Position numbers and translations under genes: made by a program
Shown: positions 42,562 through 52,508 of the stretch, one piece after another
Layout of the letters: the number at the start of each line of letters is the position of its first letter
Position numbering within the stretch: position 1 is the first letter of the stretch
Assembly (NCBI GenBank): GCA_050296515.1
Contig: JBNKRJ010000118.1
Location: forward strand, 1 to 64,000
Direction of reading: 5' to 3'
Length of the DNA: 64,000 bases
Origin: NBLH01 sp050296515
Lineage (GTDB): Bacteria; Bacteroidota; Bacteroidia; Bacteroidales; NBLH01
Notes under the pieces: model-generated
What the model was told of the DNA's origin: nothing
Database searches by the model: none
The model's input: only the letters and a program-made list of their open reading frames with translations

Positions 42562-43584
42562 ATGAGAAACGTATTTGTTTATTGCGAATTATTAGAGGAT
42601 AATACGGTTGCTGATGTTAGCCTGGAGCTTCTAACCAAGGGGAAAAGCCTTGCAGAAAGATTAGGCGTTAAACTTGAAGCTGTATTAATTGGCTCTGAAC
42701 TAGATGGTATTGAAAACCAGGTATATAAATATGGAGTTGATGTAGCTCATAAAGCAGATGATAAAAGGTTAGCTCCTTTTACTACATTGCCACATACATC
42801 AATAATATCAAAATTATTAAAGGAAAAAGATCCTCAAATTGTTTTATTTGGAGCAAGTTCAGTTGGTCGTGATTTAGCACCACGAGTTGCATCAGCAGTA
42901 AAATGCGGATTAACAGCTGACTGTACCAGCCTTGAGATTGGGGATCATTATGTGAAAAAGACTGATACTACTTATAAAGATCTATTGTATCAAATTCGCC
43001 CTGCTTTTGGAGGTAATATTATTGCTACTATTATTAATCCTGACATGCACCCTCAGATGGCAACTGTTCGTGAAGGGGTGATGAAAATGGAGGTATTTGA
43101 TGAAAACTACAAAGGTGAAGTAAACGACCTTGATGTTGCGCAATATGTTAAAGATGAGGATTTTGTAGTAGAAATCATTGAAAGACATATTGAAAAAAGC
43201 AAGGTGAATATTAAAGGTGCACCAATCATTATCTGCGGTGGTTATGGAGTAGGTTCAAAAGAGAATTTTGCCCAATTATACAAATTGGCAGGTGTTCTGG
43301 GTGGCGAAGTTGCTGGAACCAGAGCTGCTGTCGATGCCGGTTTTATTGAACACGAAAGACAAGTAGGACAAACCGGTGTAACTGTTCGACCAAAACTTTA
43401 CATTGCGTGCGGTGTTTCGGGTGCAGTTCAGCACAGAGTTGGAATGGATAAATCAGCCATGATTGTATCAATCAACACTGATGAAAATGCTCCAATTAGC
43501 AATATCGCTGATTATAATATAGTAGGTGACTTAAATACAGTTATTCCTAAATTAATTAAGTATTATAAAGAGAATTCAAAATAG
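42562..43584 (+). CDS. etfA: Electron transfer flavoprotein, alpha subunit
   Basis: The 340-residue protein has the EtfA plan: an N-terminal Rossmann-like domain with L-F-G-A-S-S-V-G-R-D-L-A-P-R (95-108) and the C-terminal FAD-binding region, from G-G-Y-G-V-G-S-K-E-N-F (about 225) through V-G-Q-T-G-V-T-V-R-P-K-L-Y-I-A-C-G-V-S-G to the H-R-V-G-M and I-V-S-I-N-T-D segments. It pairs with EtfB and carries electrons from the dehydrogenase to the quinone pool. The dehydrogenase gene starts 7 nt after its stop. Confidence 0.95.
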   Translation: MRNVFVYCELLEDNTVADVSLELLTKGKSLAERLGVKLEAVLIGSELDGIENQVYKYGVDVAHKADDKRLAPFTTLPHTSIISKLLKEKDPQIVLFGASSVGRDLAPRVASAVKCGLTADCTSLEIGDHYVKKTDTTYKDLLYQIRPAFGGNIIATIINPDMHPQMATVREGVMKMEVFDENYKGEVNDLDVAQYVKDEDFVVEIIERHIEKSKVNIKGAPIIICGGYGVGSKENFAQLYKLAGVLGGEVAGTRAAVDAGFIEHERQVGQTGVTVRPKLYIACGVSGAVQHRVGMDKSAMIVSINTDENAPISNIADYNIVGDLNTVIPKLIKYYKENSK

Positions 43585-43591
43585 TTGAGAT

Positions 43592-45310
43592 ATGGCAAAT
43601 TTTTATACTGATAACGAAGATTTAAAGTTTCATCTTAACCATCCACTAATGAAAAAAGTGGTGGAATTGAAAGAGATGAACTACAGGGATAAAGATGAGT
43701 ATGATTATGCTCCTCAGAATTTTGAAGATGCCATGGACAACTATGACCAGGTTATGGAAATTGTTGGTGATATTTGTGCCAATGTAATTGCCCCTAATGC
43801 TGAGTCAGTTGACAAAGAAGGCCCCCAAGTAGTTGACAATGAAGTGGTTTATGCAAAAGGAACAAAAGAAAACCACGATGTTTTAACAAAAGCTGGACTT
43901 GTTGGTATGTCACTACCAAGAAAATATGGTGGGTTAAACTTCCCATTGGTAGCGTTTACTATGTCGGCCGAATTGGTAACAAGAGCTGATGCTGGTTTTA
44001 CCAATATTTGGGGACTTCAGGATTGTGCTGAGACTATTCATGAATTTGCTTCGGAAGAGTTGAAAAATGAATTTCTGCCACGTTTCCAGAATGGAGCAAC
44101 TGCAGCGATGTCTTTGACTGAACCTGATGCGGGTTCTGATCTTCAGGCAGTTCAGCTAAGAGGTAGTATTTCTGCTAATTATAACCCAGAAACTGATACC
44201 TGGTATTTAAATGGTGTAAAACGTTTTATTACCAATGGTGATGCTGATATTTCACTTGTTTTAGCTCGTTCTGAAGAAGGAACAGGTGATGCTCGCGGGC
44301 TTTCATTATTCCTTTACGACAGAACTTCAAATGCAGTAAAAGTTCGTAGAATTGAGAATAAATTAGGAATTAAAGGTTCTCCAACTTGTGAACTGGTATA
44401 TACCAATGCTCCTGCTAAACTAATTGGTACCCGTAAAATGGGGTTAATTAAGTACGTGATGTCTTTAATGAACTCTGCTCGTTTAGGTATTGGTGCTCAA
44501 GGTGTGGGGATTTGTGAAGCAGCTTATCGCGAGGCTTATGAATATGCATTAGAAAGAGAACAGTTTGGTAAAAAAATCATTGAATTTGCACCGGTTTATG
44601 AAATGCTTTCGATTATGAAGGCAAAAACATTGGCTGCACGTTCGCTTCTATATGAAACAGCTTGCTATACAGATCTTTATAAGCTTTATGGGTATGCTGC
44701 AAACGAACGAAAACTAGAGCCGGAAGAACGTCAGGAAGCAAAACAATATCAAAGATTAGCTGATATTTTCACTCCTTTGGTAAAACTGTTTGCTGCTGAA
44801 TATTCTAATCAAAACGCATACGATGCCATTCAGGTATTAGGTGGTTCTGGTTACATGAAAGATTACGCAGCAGAACGTATTTATCGTGATGCACGTATTA
44901 CTTCAATTTACGAAGGAACGTCTCAGTTGCAGGTTGTTGCAGCCATCCGTGGTGTAGATAATGGTGGTTACCTTGCTCAGATTAGAGAATACGAAAAAGC
45001 GGATTGTCCTGAAGAACTAAAAGGTTTAAAAGAAAAATTAGTTGAATTAACAGCTAAGTACGAAAAGGCTTACGAACTAGCCAAAGCACAGGATAATCGT
45101 GAATTCATTGATTTCCATGCACGTAGATTAGTCGAAATGGCAGGTAATATCATCATGGGGCATTTAATGCTTATCAATGCAAACAGAAACGATGAATACA
45201 AAACTTATTCAAAAGTATTTATCAAAAAAGCGTATGCTGATAACATTGAAAAGTACGAATACATTGCTTCTACTTCAATGGATGATATAGAAGTTTTCCG
45301 ACAGAATTAA
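43592..45310 (+). CDS. Acyl-CoA dehydrogenase
   Basis: The 572-residue flavoenzyme has the acyl-CoA dehydrogenase fold: M-S-L-T-E-P-D-A-G-S-D-L (about 172-183), W-Y-L-N-G-V-K-R-F-I-T-N-G-D, a family-type R-E-Q-F-G-K-K-I, and I-Y-E-G-T-S-Q-L-Q with the Glu at the catalytic-base position of many members. An extra C-terminal helical extension (about 470-572) makes it longer than short-chain enzymes (about 380) and is seen in long-chain-type Bacteroidota proteins. It passes electrons to the EtfAB pair encoded just upstream. The operon ends at the terminator 27 bp downstream. Substrate chain length is not readable. Confidence 0.92.
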   Translation: MANFYTDNEDLKFHLNHPLMKKVVELKEMNYRDKDEYDYAPQNFEDAMDNYDQVMEIVGDICANVIAPNAESVDKEGPQVVDNEVVYAKGTKENHDVLTKAGLVGMSLPRKYGGLNFPLVAFTMSAELVTRADAGFTNIWGLQDCAETIHEFASEELKNEFLPRFQNGATAAMSLTEPDAGSDLQAVQLRGSISANYNPETDTWYLNGVKRFITNGDADISLVLARSEEGTGDARGLSLFLYDRTSNAVKVRRIENKLGIKGSPTCELVYTNAPAKLIGTRKMGLIKYVMSLMNSARLGIGAQGVGICEAAYREAYEYALEREQFGKKIIEFAPVYEMLSIMKAKTLAARSLLYETACYTDLYKLYGYAANERKLEPEERQEAKQYQRLADIFTPLVKLFAAEYSNQNAYDAIQVLGGSGYMKDYAAERIYRDARITSIYEGTSQLQVVAAIRGVDNGGYLAQIREYEKADCPEELKGLKEKLVELTAKYEKAYELAKAQDNREFIDFHARRLVEMAGNIIMGHLMLINANRNDEYKTYSKVFIKKAYADNIEKYEYIASTSMDDIEVFRQN

Positions 45311-45336
45311 GAGTTAGATAAATATATTTACTATTT

Positions 45337-45371
45337 AAGGCTATTGAGATTTTTCAATGGCCTTATTTTTT
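45337..45371 (+). terminator. Intrinsic terminator of the etf operon
   Basis: AAGGCTATTGA (45337-45347) and TCAATGGCCTT (45354-45364) form an 11-bp stem with one wobble pair and a 6-nt loop, followed by six T. Confidence 0.85.
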
Positions 45372-45418
45372 GTTAATAACTTTTAATAAGCACCCCCGTA
45401 TTTCTTTTCTAATTCCCA

Positions 45419-45426
45419 TAATTTTG
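45419..45426 (+). promoter_or_regulatory. -7 promoter element of the helicase gene
   Basis: TAATTTTG fits TAnnTTTG and lies 9 nt before the ATG at 45436, giving a very short leader. No -33 match was seen. Confidence 0.45.
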
Positions 45427-45435
45427 CCTTGCTAT

Positions 45436-48400
45436 ATGCAGAAAGATGATAAAATAAAAGCTTATATCAGTTACTACATTAATTATAATACTGATGTTAA
45501 AGTAACACAAAGAGGAATTAGTTTATTCAATAGGGGAAATGTTACTTTTGAAAGCAAGAATGAAAAAAAGGACACATGGAAGTTCAAAGTGCAGGGTAGT
45601 GAGCTTTATAATGTAACGATAAATGGAATATTAAAAGAAAAACTTTCTGCTTCTTGTAGTTGTCCTTATGACTGGGGTGGAATTTGCAAACATACCGTGG
45701 CTTCCCTGCTTTATATAAAAAACCATATTGACAATGGTAAGTTCAAAAAAACTTCATCCTCACCCACACCTGCAAACAAGAAAGAGGTCGCATCAAAAAG
45801 AATTGGTGCAGAAAAAAAATACGAGATACCTAATTACGAATTTATTAACCGGACTTTTGTAGAAAACAATGTAAGTTTCCATACGCTTAATTCTTTGAAT
45901 TATAGTTACAGTAACGATAATGTAAGCAAGATTTCTATTGTTGAAAACCTTATAACTTTTGAAGTAAAAATTAGCTGGAGAACAGAAACTGTAAAATTAC
46001 AATACGAAAATGAGAAAGCCTACATTTCAACCACCGAGGATATTAGTAAAAATTTCCTGAGCAAATCTGAAGCTCTGAGTTTATTGGTTATTGCCGACAA
46101 AGATCCTGAACTTTTGAACATTCTGTTTAACAAGGACTCTAAAGATGATGAAAAACAGGTTCTTAAAAGATATGGTTTTGATGAAGATGCCGATTTTAAA
46201 GATTATTTTGAATATAACTTTGATTTAAATCAGGGGTTAATAATCAGGCCAAAGAGGAAAACAATAGGGTTAATCCCTGTTGCCGAGAACATTGATTTAC
46301 CAATATTAAACTTTATAAACCAAACTGCTGTCCAAAATGATGTTTTAACCAGTATTGAAAAGCCAAAAGAAAAAAGAAGGCTGGCCTTTGTTTTATTACC
46401 CAGGAAGTATTACGACAACTATTCGAATTATTCAGTACCATCCAATAACAAAATAAAAATAAATTATGCCATTACTCCGATAATTGGAAAAGTAAATAAA
46501 TCAGGTTCACAAATTACCAGCCATATTGAACCCTTTATTCCCAACCACAACTTTGATTTTCGAATTGAAAAAAGCGATAATGCAGAAGAAATATTAAATC
46601 TTCTTGAAGATATTGAAAACTGCAATGATAAAGAACCCGAGTTTCAGTTATATAAATCGGCTTTTAATCTGCTAGCAGACGAACCTTTAACATATAGCTT
46701 GTGCGATCCGAATAATCAGATAAAAAAACACAACCTTCAGGAAATAAAGCTTTCTAAAGAGCCATTAGATATTTACTTTGAAGCCAAACAGGGAAAAGAG
46801 TTTGTTGAACTTGAACTAAAGCTAAAGCTTAACGGGGAACAAATTAACAAAAGCAACCTGAAAAAAGCGTTAAGCGATGAAAAAATAGCCTTGATTGACA
46901 ATACCTACCATTTCATTAAAAACCTACAGGTAAGTGATTATATTTTAAATTACCCCGATAGCCTGAAAATGGCAAAAGCCTATAAAGTAGATTTCTTTAA
47001 TAAAGTAATTGCTCCTGTTTCGAAAAACTTTGAAATTAAGTTTAAAAAGGGCAGCTACAACATCAATTCATTCGAGCTGGATTTTAACACTAAACAGGTT
47101 TTTCTAAGCGAACAAAACGAACACCTGGTCATTACTCCACAGGTGGAATACAAAAATGGGATATCAACACTTTTATGTGCTCAAGGTAACCTATTGGTAA
47201 AAGAAAACGGGAGTATTATTGAATATAAGCGAAACCCTGAACTAGAAGAAGACTTTATAGAGTTATTGGCTGGCCTTCATCCAGAGTTTTCAGCTCAAAA
47301 AGGTAAACGGATATTTTATCTCCATTATAACGAATTCACGAAAAATTTGTGGTTTTATAGCTTTTTTGACCACTTACAAAAACACAATGTAGAGATTTAT
47401 GGACTAAAAGACTTAAAAAGTTTCAAGTATTCGCCTTATAAAGGCAAAGTTAACACAACAATAAACTCAGGAATAGACTGGTTTGATGTTAACATTGAAT
47501 TAAGCTTTGGTAATAATATTGTAAGCCTGAAAGATCTGAAAAAAGCTGTTATTAATAAACAAAAATACATTCAACTGAAGGATGGTTCAGTAGGTATTCT
47601 TCCATCAGAATGGTTACACAAACTGGAAAAGTATTTCAGGAATGGGGAAATAAAAAATGACAGCTTAACTATTTCCAAGCTACGCTTTTCTATCATTGAT
47701 GAGCTTTTTGATAATATAGATGATATCAAAATACTAAAAGAAATTACCGAAAAAAGAAAACGACTAGCTGGTTTTTCGGAAGTTTCCAAAACCAAAGTAC
47801 CTTCAACCGTTAAAGCAAAACTGCGTCACTACCAAAAAGAAGGCTTAAACTGGCTCAACTTTTTGCACGAAATGCAATGGGGTGGAATATTGGCCGATGA
47901 CATGGGACTTGGTAAAACCCTGCAAATCTTAACTTTTTTACAATTTATAAATGCAAAAAAGAAATCTACAAGCCTTATCGTAGTACCAACCACCTTGCTA
48001 TTTAACTGGGAAAATGAAATTAGTAAATTTACCCCAAAGCTAAAGGCTCATTATCATTATGGAACAAACAGGGAGAATAGTTCTAAAAACTTTTCCAAAT
48101 ATCACATGGTTTTTACAACCTACGGGGTTTTACTGCGCGATATTGAAATGCTGAAAGATTTTGAATTTAATTATGTAATACTTGATGAATCACAGGCCAT
48201 AAAAAACCCGGCGTCAAGGCGGTACAAAGCGGCAAACCTGCTTAATGCCAAAAACCGTATTGCTTTATCGGGTACCCCCATCGAAAACAGTACTTTTGAC
48301 CTGTTTGCACAAATGAGCTTTGTAAACCGGGGTTTTTTCGGTGGCTCAAAAGTCTTTAAAGACAACTATTCAACCCCTATTGACAAGGATGGAAATGAGC

Positions 48401-49206
48401 AAATAGCCCAAGAACTTCAAAAGCTTATTAATCCATTTGTTTTAAGAAGGTCCAAAGAAAAAGTGGCTGATGAATTACCCCCAAAAACAGAGGATATCAT
48501 TTATTGCGAAATGGAAGCTGACCAGCGAAAAGTTTATGAAGCCTATCGCAATAATTACCGCAGTCAGCTGCTGGGGAAGATAGAAGAAGAGGGACTTGGC
48601 AAATCAAAAATGCTGATATTGGAAGCATTGACCCGACTTAGACAAATTTGTGACTCCCCCGCCCTTCTAAAAAGTGATGATGTTATTGAATCTCAGTCAA
48701 TAAAAATTAAGGAAATTATCAGGCACATTACTTCAAAAACGGCAAAACATAAAGTACTGGTTTTCTCTCAGTTTGTGGAGATGCTTTCATTAGTAAAAGA
48801 GGAACTTTCGAAACTAAATATAGCTTTTGAATACCTCGATGGACAAAGTACTACTAAGCAGCGAAAACAATCGGTTAATAATTTTCAGGAAAATGATGAT
48901 CTTCGTGTGTTTTTAATCAGCTTAAAAGCAGGAGGAACTGGTCTAAATCTTACCGCTGCTGATTATGTTTACCTGCTCGATCCCTGGTGGAATCCTGCTG
49001 TTGAAAACCAGGCAATTGATCGCTGTTATCGAATTGGCCAGGATAAAAAAGTATTTGCTTACCGGATGATTTGTAAAAATACCATTGAAGAAAAAATCCT
49101 TAACCTTCAAAACAAAAAGAAAAAGATAGCAGAGGGTATTATCCAGACAGATGAAAGTGTAATGGCTAAAATTAATACCAATGATATAAAGGAGTTATTT
49201 TCATAA
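45436..49206 (+). CDS. SNF2-family helicase with SWIM zinc finger
   Basis: From ATG 45436 the protein has 1256 residues; a TTG frame extending to 45370 lies in the preceding terminator. A SWIM zinc finger is at about 70-90 (C-S-C-x-n-C-K-H). A long middle region (about 130-780) is poorly characterised. The helicase core (about 795-1240) begins L-R-H-Y-Q-K-E-G and has D-D-M-G-L-G-K-T (Walker A), L-D-E-S-Q (motif II, with S-Q instead of the common A-H), S-G-T-P-I-E-N-S, and C-terminal S-L-K-A-G-G-T-G-L-N-L and R-C-Y-R-I-G-Q. It is a DNA translocase acting on nucleoprotein; the precise process is unknown. It is monocistronic. Confidence 0.88.
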   Translation: MQKDDKIKAYISYYINYNTDVKVTQRGISLFNRGNVTFESKNEKKDTWKFKVQGSELYNVTINGILKEKLSASCSCPYDWGGICKHTVASLLYIKNHIDNGKFKKTSSSPTPANKKEVASKRIGAEKKYEIPNYEFINRTFVENNVSFHTLNSLNYSYSNDNVSKISIVENLITFEVKISWRTETVKLQYENEKAYISTTEDISKNFLSKSEALSLLVIADKDPELLNILFNKDSKDDEKQVLKRYGFDEDADFKDYFEYNFDLNQGLIIRPKRKTIGLIPVAENIDLPILNFINQTAVQNDVLTSIEKPKEKRRLAFVLLPRKYYDNYSNYSVPSNNKIKINYAITPIIGKVNKSGSQITSHIEPFIPNHNFDFRIEKSDNAEEILNLLEDIENCNDKEPEFQLYKSAFNLLADEPLTYSLCDPNNQIKKHNLQEIKLSKEPLDIYFEAKQGKEFVELELKLKLNGEQINKSNLKKALSDEKIALIDNTYHFIKNLQVSDYILNYPDSLKMAKAYKVDFFNKVIAPVSKNFEIKFKKGSYNINSFELDFNTKQVFLSEQNEHLVITPQVEYKNGISTLLCAQGNLLVKENGSIIEYKRNPELEEDFIELLAGLHPEFSAQKGKRIFYLHYNEFTKNLWFYSFFDHLQKHNVEIYGLKDLKSFKYSPYKGKVNTTINSGIDWFDVNIELSFGNNIVSLKDLKKAVINKQKYIQLKDGSVGILPSEWLHKLEKYFRNGEIKNDSLTISKLRFSIIDELFDNIDDIKILKEITEKRKRLAGFSEVSKTKVPSTVKAKLRHYQKEGLNWLNFLHEMQWGGILADDMGLGKTLQILTFLQFINAKKKSTSLIVVPTTLLFNWENEISKFTPKLKAHYHYGTNRENSSKNFSKYHMVFTTYGVLLRDIEMLKDFEFNYVILDESQAIKNPASRRYKAANLLNAKNRIALSGTPIENSTFDLFAQMSFVNRGFFGGSKVFKDNYSTPIDKDGNEQIAQELQKLINPFVLRRSKEKVADELPPKTEDIIYCEMEADQRKVYEAYRNNYRSQLLGKIEEEGLGKSKMLILEALTRLRQICDSPALLKSDDVIESQSIKIKEIIRHITSKTAKHKVLVFSQFVEMLSLVKEELSKLNIAFEYLDGQSTTKQRKQSVNNFQENDDLRVFLISLKAGGTGLNLTAADYVYLLDPWWNPAVENQAIDRCYRIGQDKKVFAYRMICKNTIEEKILNLQNKKKKIAEGIIQTDESVMAKINTNDIKELFS

Positions 49207-49742
49207 CAATAAATGATTTTGCAGTGTTTGACTTTGATTCAAGTTTGTTAATTTATTCAACCATCTTTTTCTGACATTTTTTATGACCCGACAATATATG
49301 ACCAATGAGCAAATAATATCTAAAATACCAACCTGGTCAATGTTTTCGGTACTTTACAAAGTGTAAAGCCCTCAATTTTATCAACAAAAAAATCTAACTT
49401 TTTTAATAAATTTTGTACTGCAAAGAAAATGAGATAGATACAAAAGAGAATAGAAATTCTTTAAATTTGTAAAACTTGAATTCGCAGGGCAAAAAAACAA
49501 TTCGCCATTTATTTGGCAGCAATTTTGCAATATCATAAACGAGTTTAAAAACATGATGTAATTAACTCTTTTACAATTGCTTACATAGAGTTGACAAGGA
49601 ATAAAAAACAGATTACAACATGATAATTTTAGAAGACATTTTGTTAAAACAAACGGATTAAAACCTTAAATACTAAATTAAATCTAAACTTGTGAATCCT
49701 TCAAAGGAGTTTTTTAAGAAGTTTAATCGGGAAGCTAAATAA
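49207..49742. other. 536-bp intergenic region without a gene
   Basis: Very AT-rich with no recognised RNA gene. A small palindrome CTTTACAAAGTGTAAAG occurs near 49353. Near the right end TCCTTCAAAGGA (49697-49708) with six T could be a weak hairpin. An in-frame 16-codon run from GTG 49692 ends in TAA right before ATG 49743; I do not call it a gene. Confidence 0.35.
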
Positions 49743-49778
49743 ATGATTAAATTTCAATCACATAACTTTTTAAAACGT

Positions 49779-50213
49779 ATGAAGAAAGTATTACTTTATA
49801 TTGTGATTTTTTGTTTCGGAATTGCTCTTGGTTATGTTCTAGTTATCAATGGAGACCAGTTGGCAAGAGAAAATAACTTGGTTGATAATGCATCTTTAAG
49901 TTCACATGATGCGCTTGAAGAAAGAAAGCTGGATTTTATGCAATCTGCTCCTAATATGTTAGGAGAATCTATTATAATAGATGGTGTGGTAAAAGAGGCT
50001 TATAAAAATAAAAACAACGAAGTTGTGCTTTACATTGAGGACACAAATATACCTATAGAAATAAATTGCACGTTAAGCAATTCAGAAAGACAAATTTTGG
50101 CACCTATTCGATTAGGAGAAGCTGTTAACTTACAAGGAATTTTCACTCAATTAGATGAACAAATGTACTTAGAAGGTTGTCGGCTAATTTATCGGGCACC
50201 ATTGGAAAGATAA
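49779..50213 (+). CDS. Membrane-anchored OB-fold protein
   Basis: From ATG 49779 the product has 144 residues (an ATG 12 codons earlier would add a charged tail). It starts with a hydrophobic segment (V-L-L-Y-I-V-I-F-C-F-G-I-A-L-G-Y, about 3-22) acting as anchor or signal, then a loop and an OB-like barrel (about 55-140), with I-I-I-D-G-V-V-K-E-A-Y, V-V-L-Y-I-E-D and G-E-A-V-N-L-Q-G-I-F, as in tRNA-anti-like domains. It may bind a nucleic acid or oligosaccharide outside the membrane; unproven. It is convergent with the PAP2 gene and its terminator overlaps that gene's 3' end. Confidence 0.6.
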   Translation: MKKVLLYIVIFCFGIALGYVLVINGDQLARENNLVDNASLSSHDALEERKLDFMQSAPNMLGESIIIDGVVKEAYKNKNNEVVLYIEDTNIPIEINCTLSNSERQILAPIRLGEAVNLQGIFTQLDEQMYLEGCRLIYRAPLER

Positions 50214-50236
50214 AATTTAGTAACCAATATTTCATC

Positions 50237-50830
50237 CTAAGTCAGAGTCGGTTTTTCCCGGCTCTTTCTTTTTTGTATGTAACGCAAAGTCATATTATAT
50301 AATAAAAAGGTAAGTATTCCTAGCAGTACTCCAAACAAACCTCCACAAATCACATCAAAAGGAAAATGAACCCCGAGGTAAATTCTACTATATGAAACAA
50401 CTGTGGCCCATATAAAAAAGGAAATAGTCACCCATTTTTTTCTGAAAAACAAGCTTGTAAACATGGCCAGGGCAAAAGTATTAGCTGCGTGCGATGATAC
50501 AAAACCAAACAGACCTCCGCATTTGCCATTAACAGTATGAACAAGATGCTGTATCTCAGGGTTATGGCATGGTCTAAATCGCTCAAATACATTCTTAAAC
50601 AGGTTTACAGAACCTTGATCTGCAAAGGTAATTAGCAAAGCAAAAAATAATACTGCAATAAATCCCTGCCATTTCATTTTCCTGAATATGAAAAAAAGAA
50701 TAACTGCGTAAAGAGGAATCCAAGTTTTTACAGCACTAATATGCCACATAATAGTATCCCAAAACGGGCTGTGCTGGCCATTAAGAAACAAAAACCATTT
50801 AATATCAAGTTGGGTAAGGTATTCGAGCAT
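50237..50830 (-). CDS. PAP2-family membrane phosphatase
   Basis: The 197-residue protein has about five membrane spans and all three PAP2 signatures: K-N-V-F-E-R-F-R-P (about 79-87), S-S-H-A (usual P-S-G-H altered at two positions) and S-R-I-Y-L-G-V-H-F-P-F-D near 147-158. Such enzymes remove phosphate from lipid or undecaprenyl phosphates at the membrane. It is the last gene of an operon after obg (32-nt gap). Its 3' end overlaps the hairpin terminator of the gene on the other strand. Confidence 0.85.
   Translation of the reverse strand: MLEYLTQLDIKWFLFLNGQHSPFWDTIMWHISAVKTWIPLYAVILFFIFRKMKWQGFIAVLFFALLITFADQGSVNLFKNVFERFRPCHNPEIQHLVHTVNGKCGGLFGFVSSHAANTFALAMFTSLFFRKKWVTISFFIWATVVSYSRIYLGVHFPFDVICGGLFGVLLGILTFLLYNMTLRYIQKRKSREKPTLT
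50244..50274 (+). terminator. Intrinsic terminator of the OB-fold gene
   Basis: AGAGTCGG (50244-50251) and CCGGCTCT (50258-50265) form an 8-bp stem with one wobble pair and a TTTTTC loop, followed by a T-rich tract. It lies within the 3' end of the opposite-strand PAP2 gene. Confidence 0.75.
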
Positions 50831-50862
50831 TGTTAAAAATTTAAAAAGATGGCAAATAAAAA

Positions 50863-51852
50863 CTAGCTATTAATTTCCTTCCAAATATGATCTTTTAAAA
50901 TATCAATGTTTTTATTCGCAACCGAAGAGAAAAATACATAAGGAATATCTGGCAAGTCTTTCTCAATTTCTTCCATAATTTCTTCATCCAGTAAATCGAC
51001 CTTTGAAATTGCAAGAATTCTTCTTTTATCAAGTAGCTCAGGATTATATTTCTCTAACTCATTCAAAAGTACTTGGTATTGCTTTTTAACCTCCAACGAA
51101 TCGCCAGGTACAACAAACAATAAAACTGAATTCCGCTCGATATGCCTTAAAAACCTCATTCCTAAGCCCTTACCTTCAGAAGCACCTTCAATAATTCCGG
51201 GAATATCAGCCATTACAAAGGATTTATCATCTCGATAAGCAACTATACCCAGATTTGGAACCAGTGTAGTAAAAGCATAATCCGCTATTTTGGGTTTTGC
51301 CGCTGAAACTACTGATAAAAGGGTTGATTTTCCGGCGTTAGGAAAACCTACTAACCCAACATCTGCAAGAAGCTTTAATTCTAAAATTTTCCAACCTTCA
51401 GAACCTTCTTCACCAGGTTGTGCATATCTGGGAGTCTGATTCGTGGGTGATTTGAAATGAGTATTTCCTAATCCTCCTCTTCCTCCTTGTACTAAAATCT
51501 TTTCTTCGCCATGCCGGGTTATCTCAAAAAGAACTTCTCCGGTTTCAGCATCTTTAGCTACAGTGCCAATTGGGACCTCAAGAATCTTATCCTCCCCATC
51601 AGCACCTGTTTTATTAGCATCTTTCCCAAAATCACCGTTGTCTGCAAAAATATGTTTGCGATACTTCAAATGTAAAAGCGTCCAAAGTTGCTCATTTCCA
51701 ACTAATATTACATGTCCTCCGCGACCACCATCTCCGCCATCTGGTCCCCCTTTTGCGGTTAATTTATCACGTCGTAAATGTGCAGAACCACCTCCGCCAT
51801 TTCCCGATCGACAAAATAACTTAACATAATCTACAAAATTCGATGCTGCCAT
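50863..51852 (-). CDS. obg: Obg-family GTPase (ribosome assembly)
   Basis: The 329-residue protein has the glycine-rich Obg N-domain (about 1-158, C-R-S-G-N-G-G-G-G-S-A-H-L-R-R-D) and a GTPase domain with G1 G-F-P-N-A-G-K-S-T, G3 D-I-P-G and G4-like S-K-V-D. The C-terminal extension of some Obg proteins is absent, which is common in Bacteroidota. It aids 50S subunit maturation and links GTP/ppGpp levels to growth. It lies in an operon between adk and the PAP2 gene. Confidence 0.95.
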   Translation of the reverse strand: MAASNFVDYVKLFCRSGNGGGGSAHLRRDKLTAKGGPDGGDGGRGGHVILVGNEQLWTLLHLKYRKHIFADNGDFGKDANKTGADGEDKILEVPIGTVAKDAETGEVLFEITRHGEEKILVQGGRGGLGNTHFKSPTNQTPRYAQPGEEGSEGWKILELKLLADVGLVGFPNAGKSTLLSVVSAAKPKIADYAFTTLVPNLGIVAYRDDKSFVMADIPGIIEGASEGKGLGMRFLRHIERNSVLLFVVPGDSLEVKKQYQVLLNELEKYNPELLDKRRILAISKVDLLDEEIMEEIEKDLPDIPYVFFSSVANKNIDILKDHIWKEINS

Positions 51853-51903
51853 ACCTTCTGCCCTTTTACCTTTCCTCTGTTATAATTTGTTGGTTACTAT
51901 TGC

Positions 51904-52479
51904 TTATTTTATGTTTTTAATTGCGGCTTCAATTCTCTCAAAAATTGTATCAATCGCTCCTATCCCATCAATAAGTTGAAGCTTATTTTGTGCTTTATAA
52001 AAATCCATTACAGGAAGTGTAGATTTGTTGTAAACATCAATTCTGTTATTAATAATACTTATATCAGCATCATCTGGCCTTCCTGAAACTTCAGCACGCT
52101 TTTGCAAACGTTTTGTAAGCTCCTCTTTTTCAACATCTAAAGCAATCATCCCGGAAATATTGAGCCCTTCATTTTCAAGCAACTTGTCAAGTGCTTCTGC
52201 CTGAGCAGTGGTTCTTGGGAAACCATCAAAGATAAACCCTTTTGCATCCTTATTAGCTGCAACCTTTGCTTTTATCATTCCTATTACCACCTCATCAGGC
52301 ACGAGTTCGCCCTTATCCATAAAAGCTTTTGCTTCCATGCCTAACTTACTTTGCGAAGCAATTTCTGCCCTTAAAATATCACCTGTTGAGAAATGAACCA
52401 ATTGGTATTTCTCAATTAGCTTGTCTGATTGAGTTCCTTTTCCAGCACCAGGAGGGCCAAATAAAACAATATTGAGCAT
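51904..52479 (-). CDS. adk: Adenylate kinase
   Basis: The 191-residue enzyme has the P-loop G-P-P-G-A-G-K-G-T-Q near 8-17, the AMP-binding S-T-G-D-I-L-R, and F-D-G-F-P-R-T. It lacks the large lid insertion, matching the short adenylate kinase class. It interconverts ATP, AMP and ADP in the cytoplasm. It is 29 nt after hpt and 51 nt before obg, forming a nucleotide-metabolism and growth operon. Confidence 0.95.
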   Translation of the reverse strand: MLNIVLFGPPGAGKGTQSDKLIEKYQLVHFSTGDILRAEIASQSKLGMEAKAFMDKGELVPDEVVIGMIKAKVAANKDAKGFIFDGFPRTTAQAEALDKLLENEGLNISGMIALDVEKEELTKRLQKRAEVSGRPDDADISIINNRIDVYNKSTLPVMDFYKAQNKLQLIDGIGAIDTIFERIEAAIKNIK

Positions 52480-52508
52480 ATTTTTAGAGTTAAAAGTTAT
52501 TTACTTGT

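Noticed and set aside
49692..49742. Short frame from GTG leading into the OB-fold gene
   Set aside because: Sixteen codons ending in TAA right before the next ATG could be a leader peptide, but there is no supporting feature.
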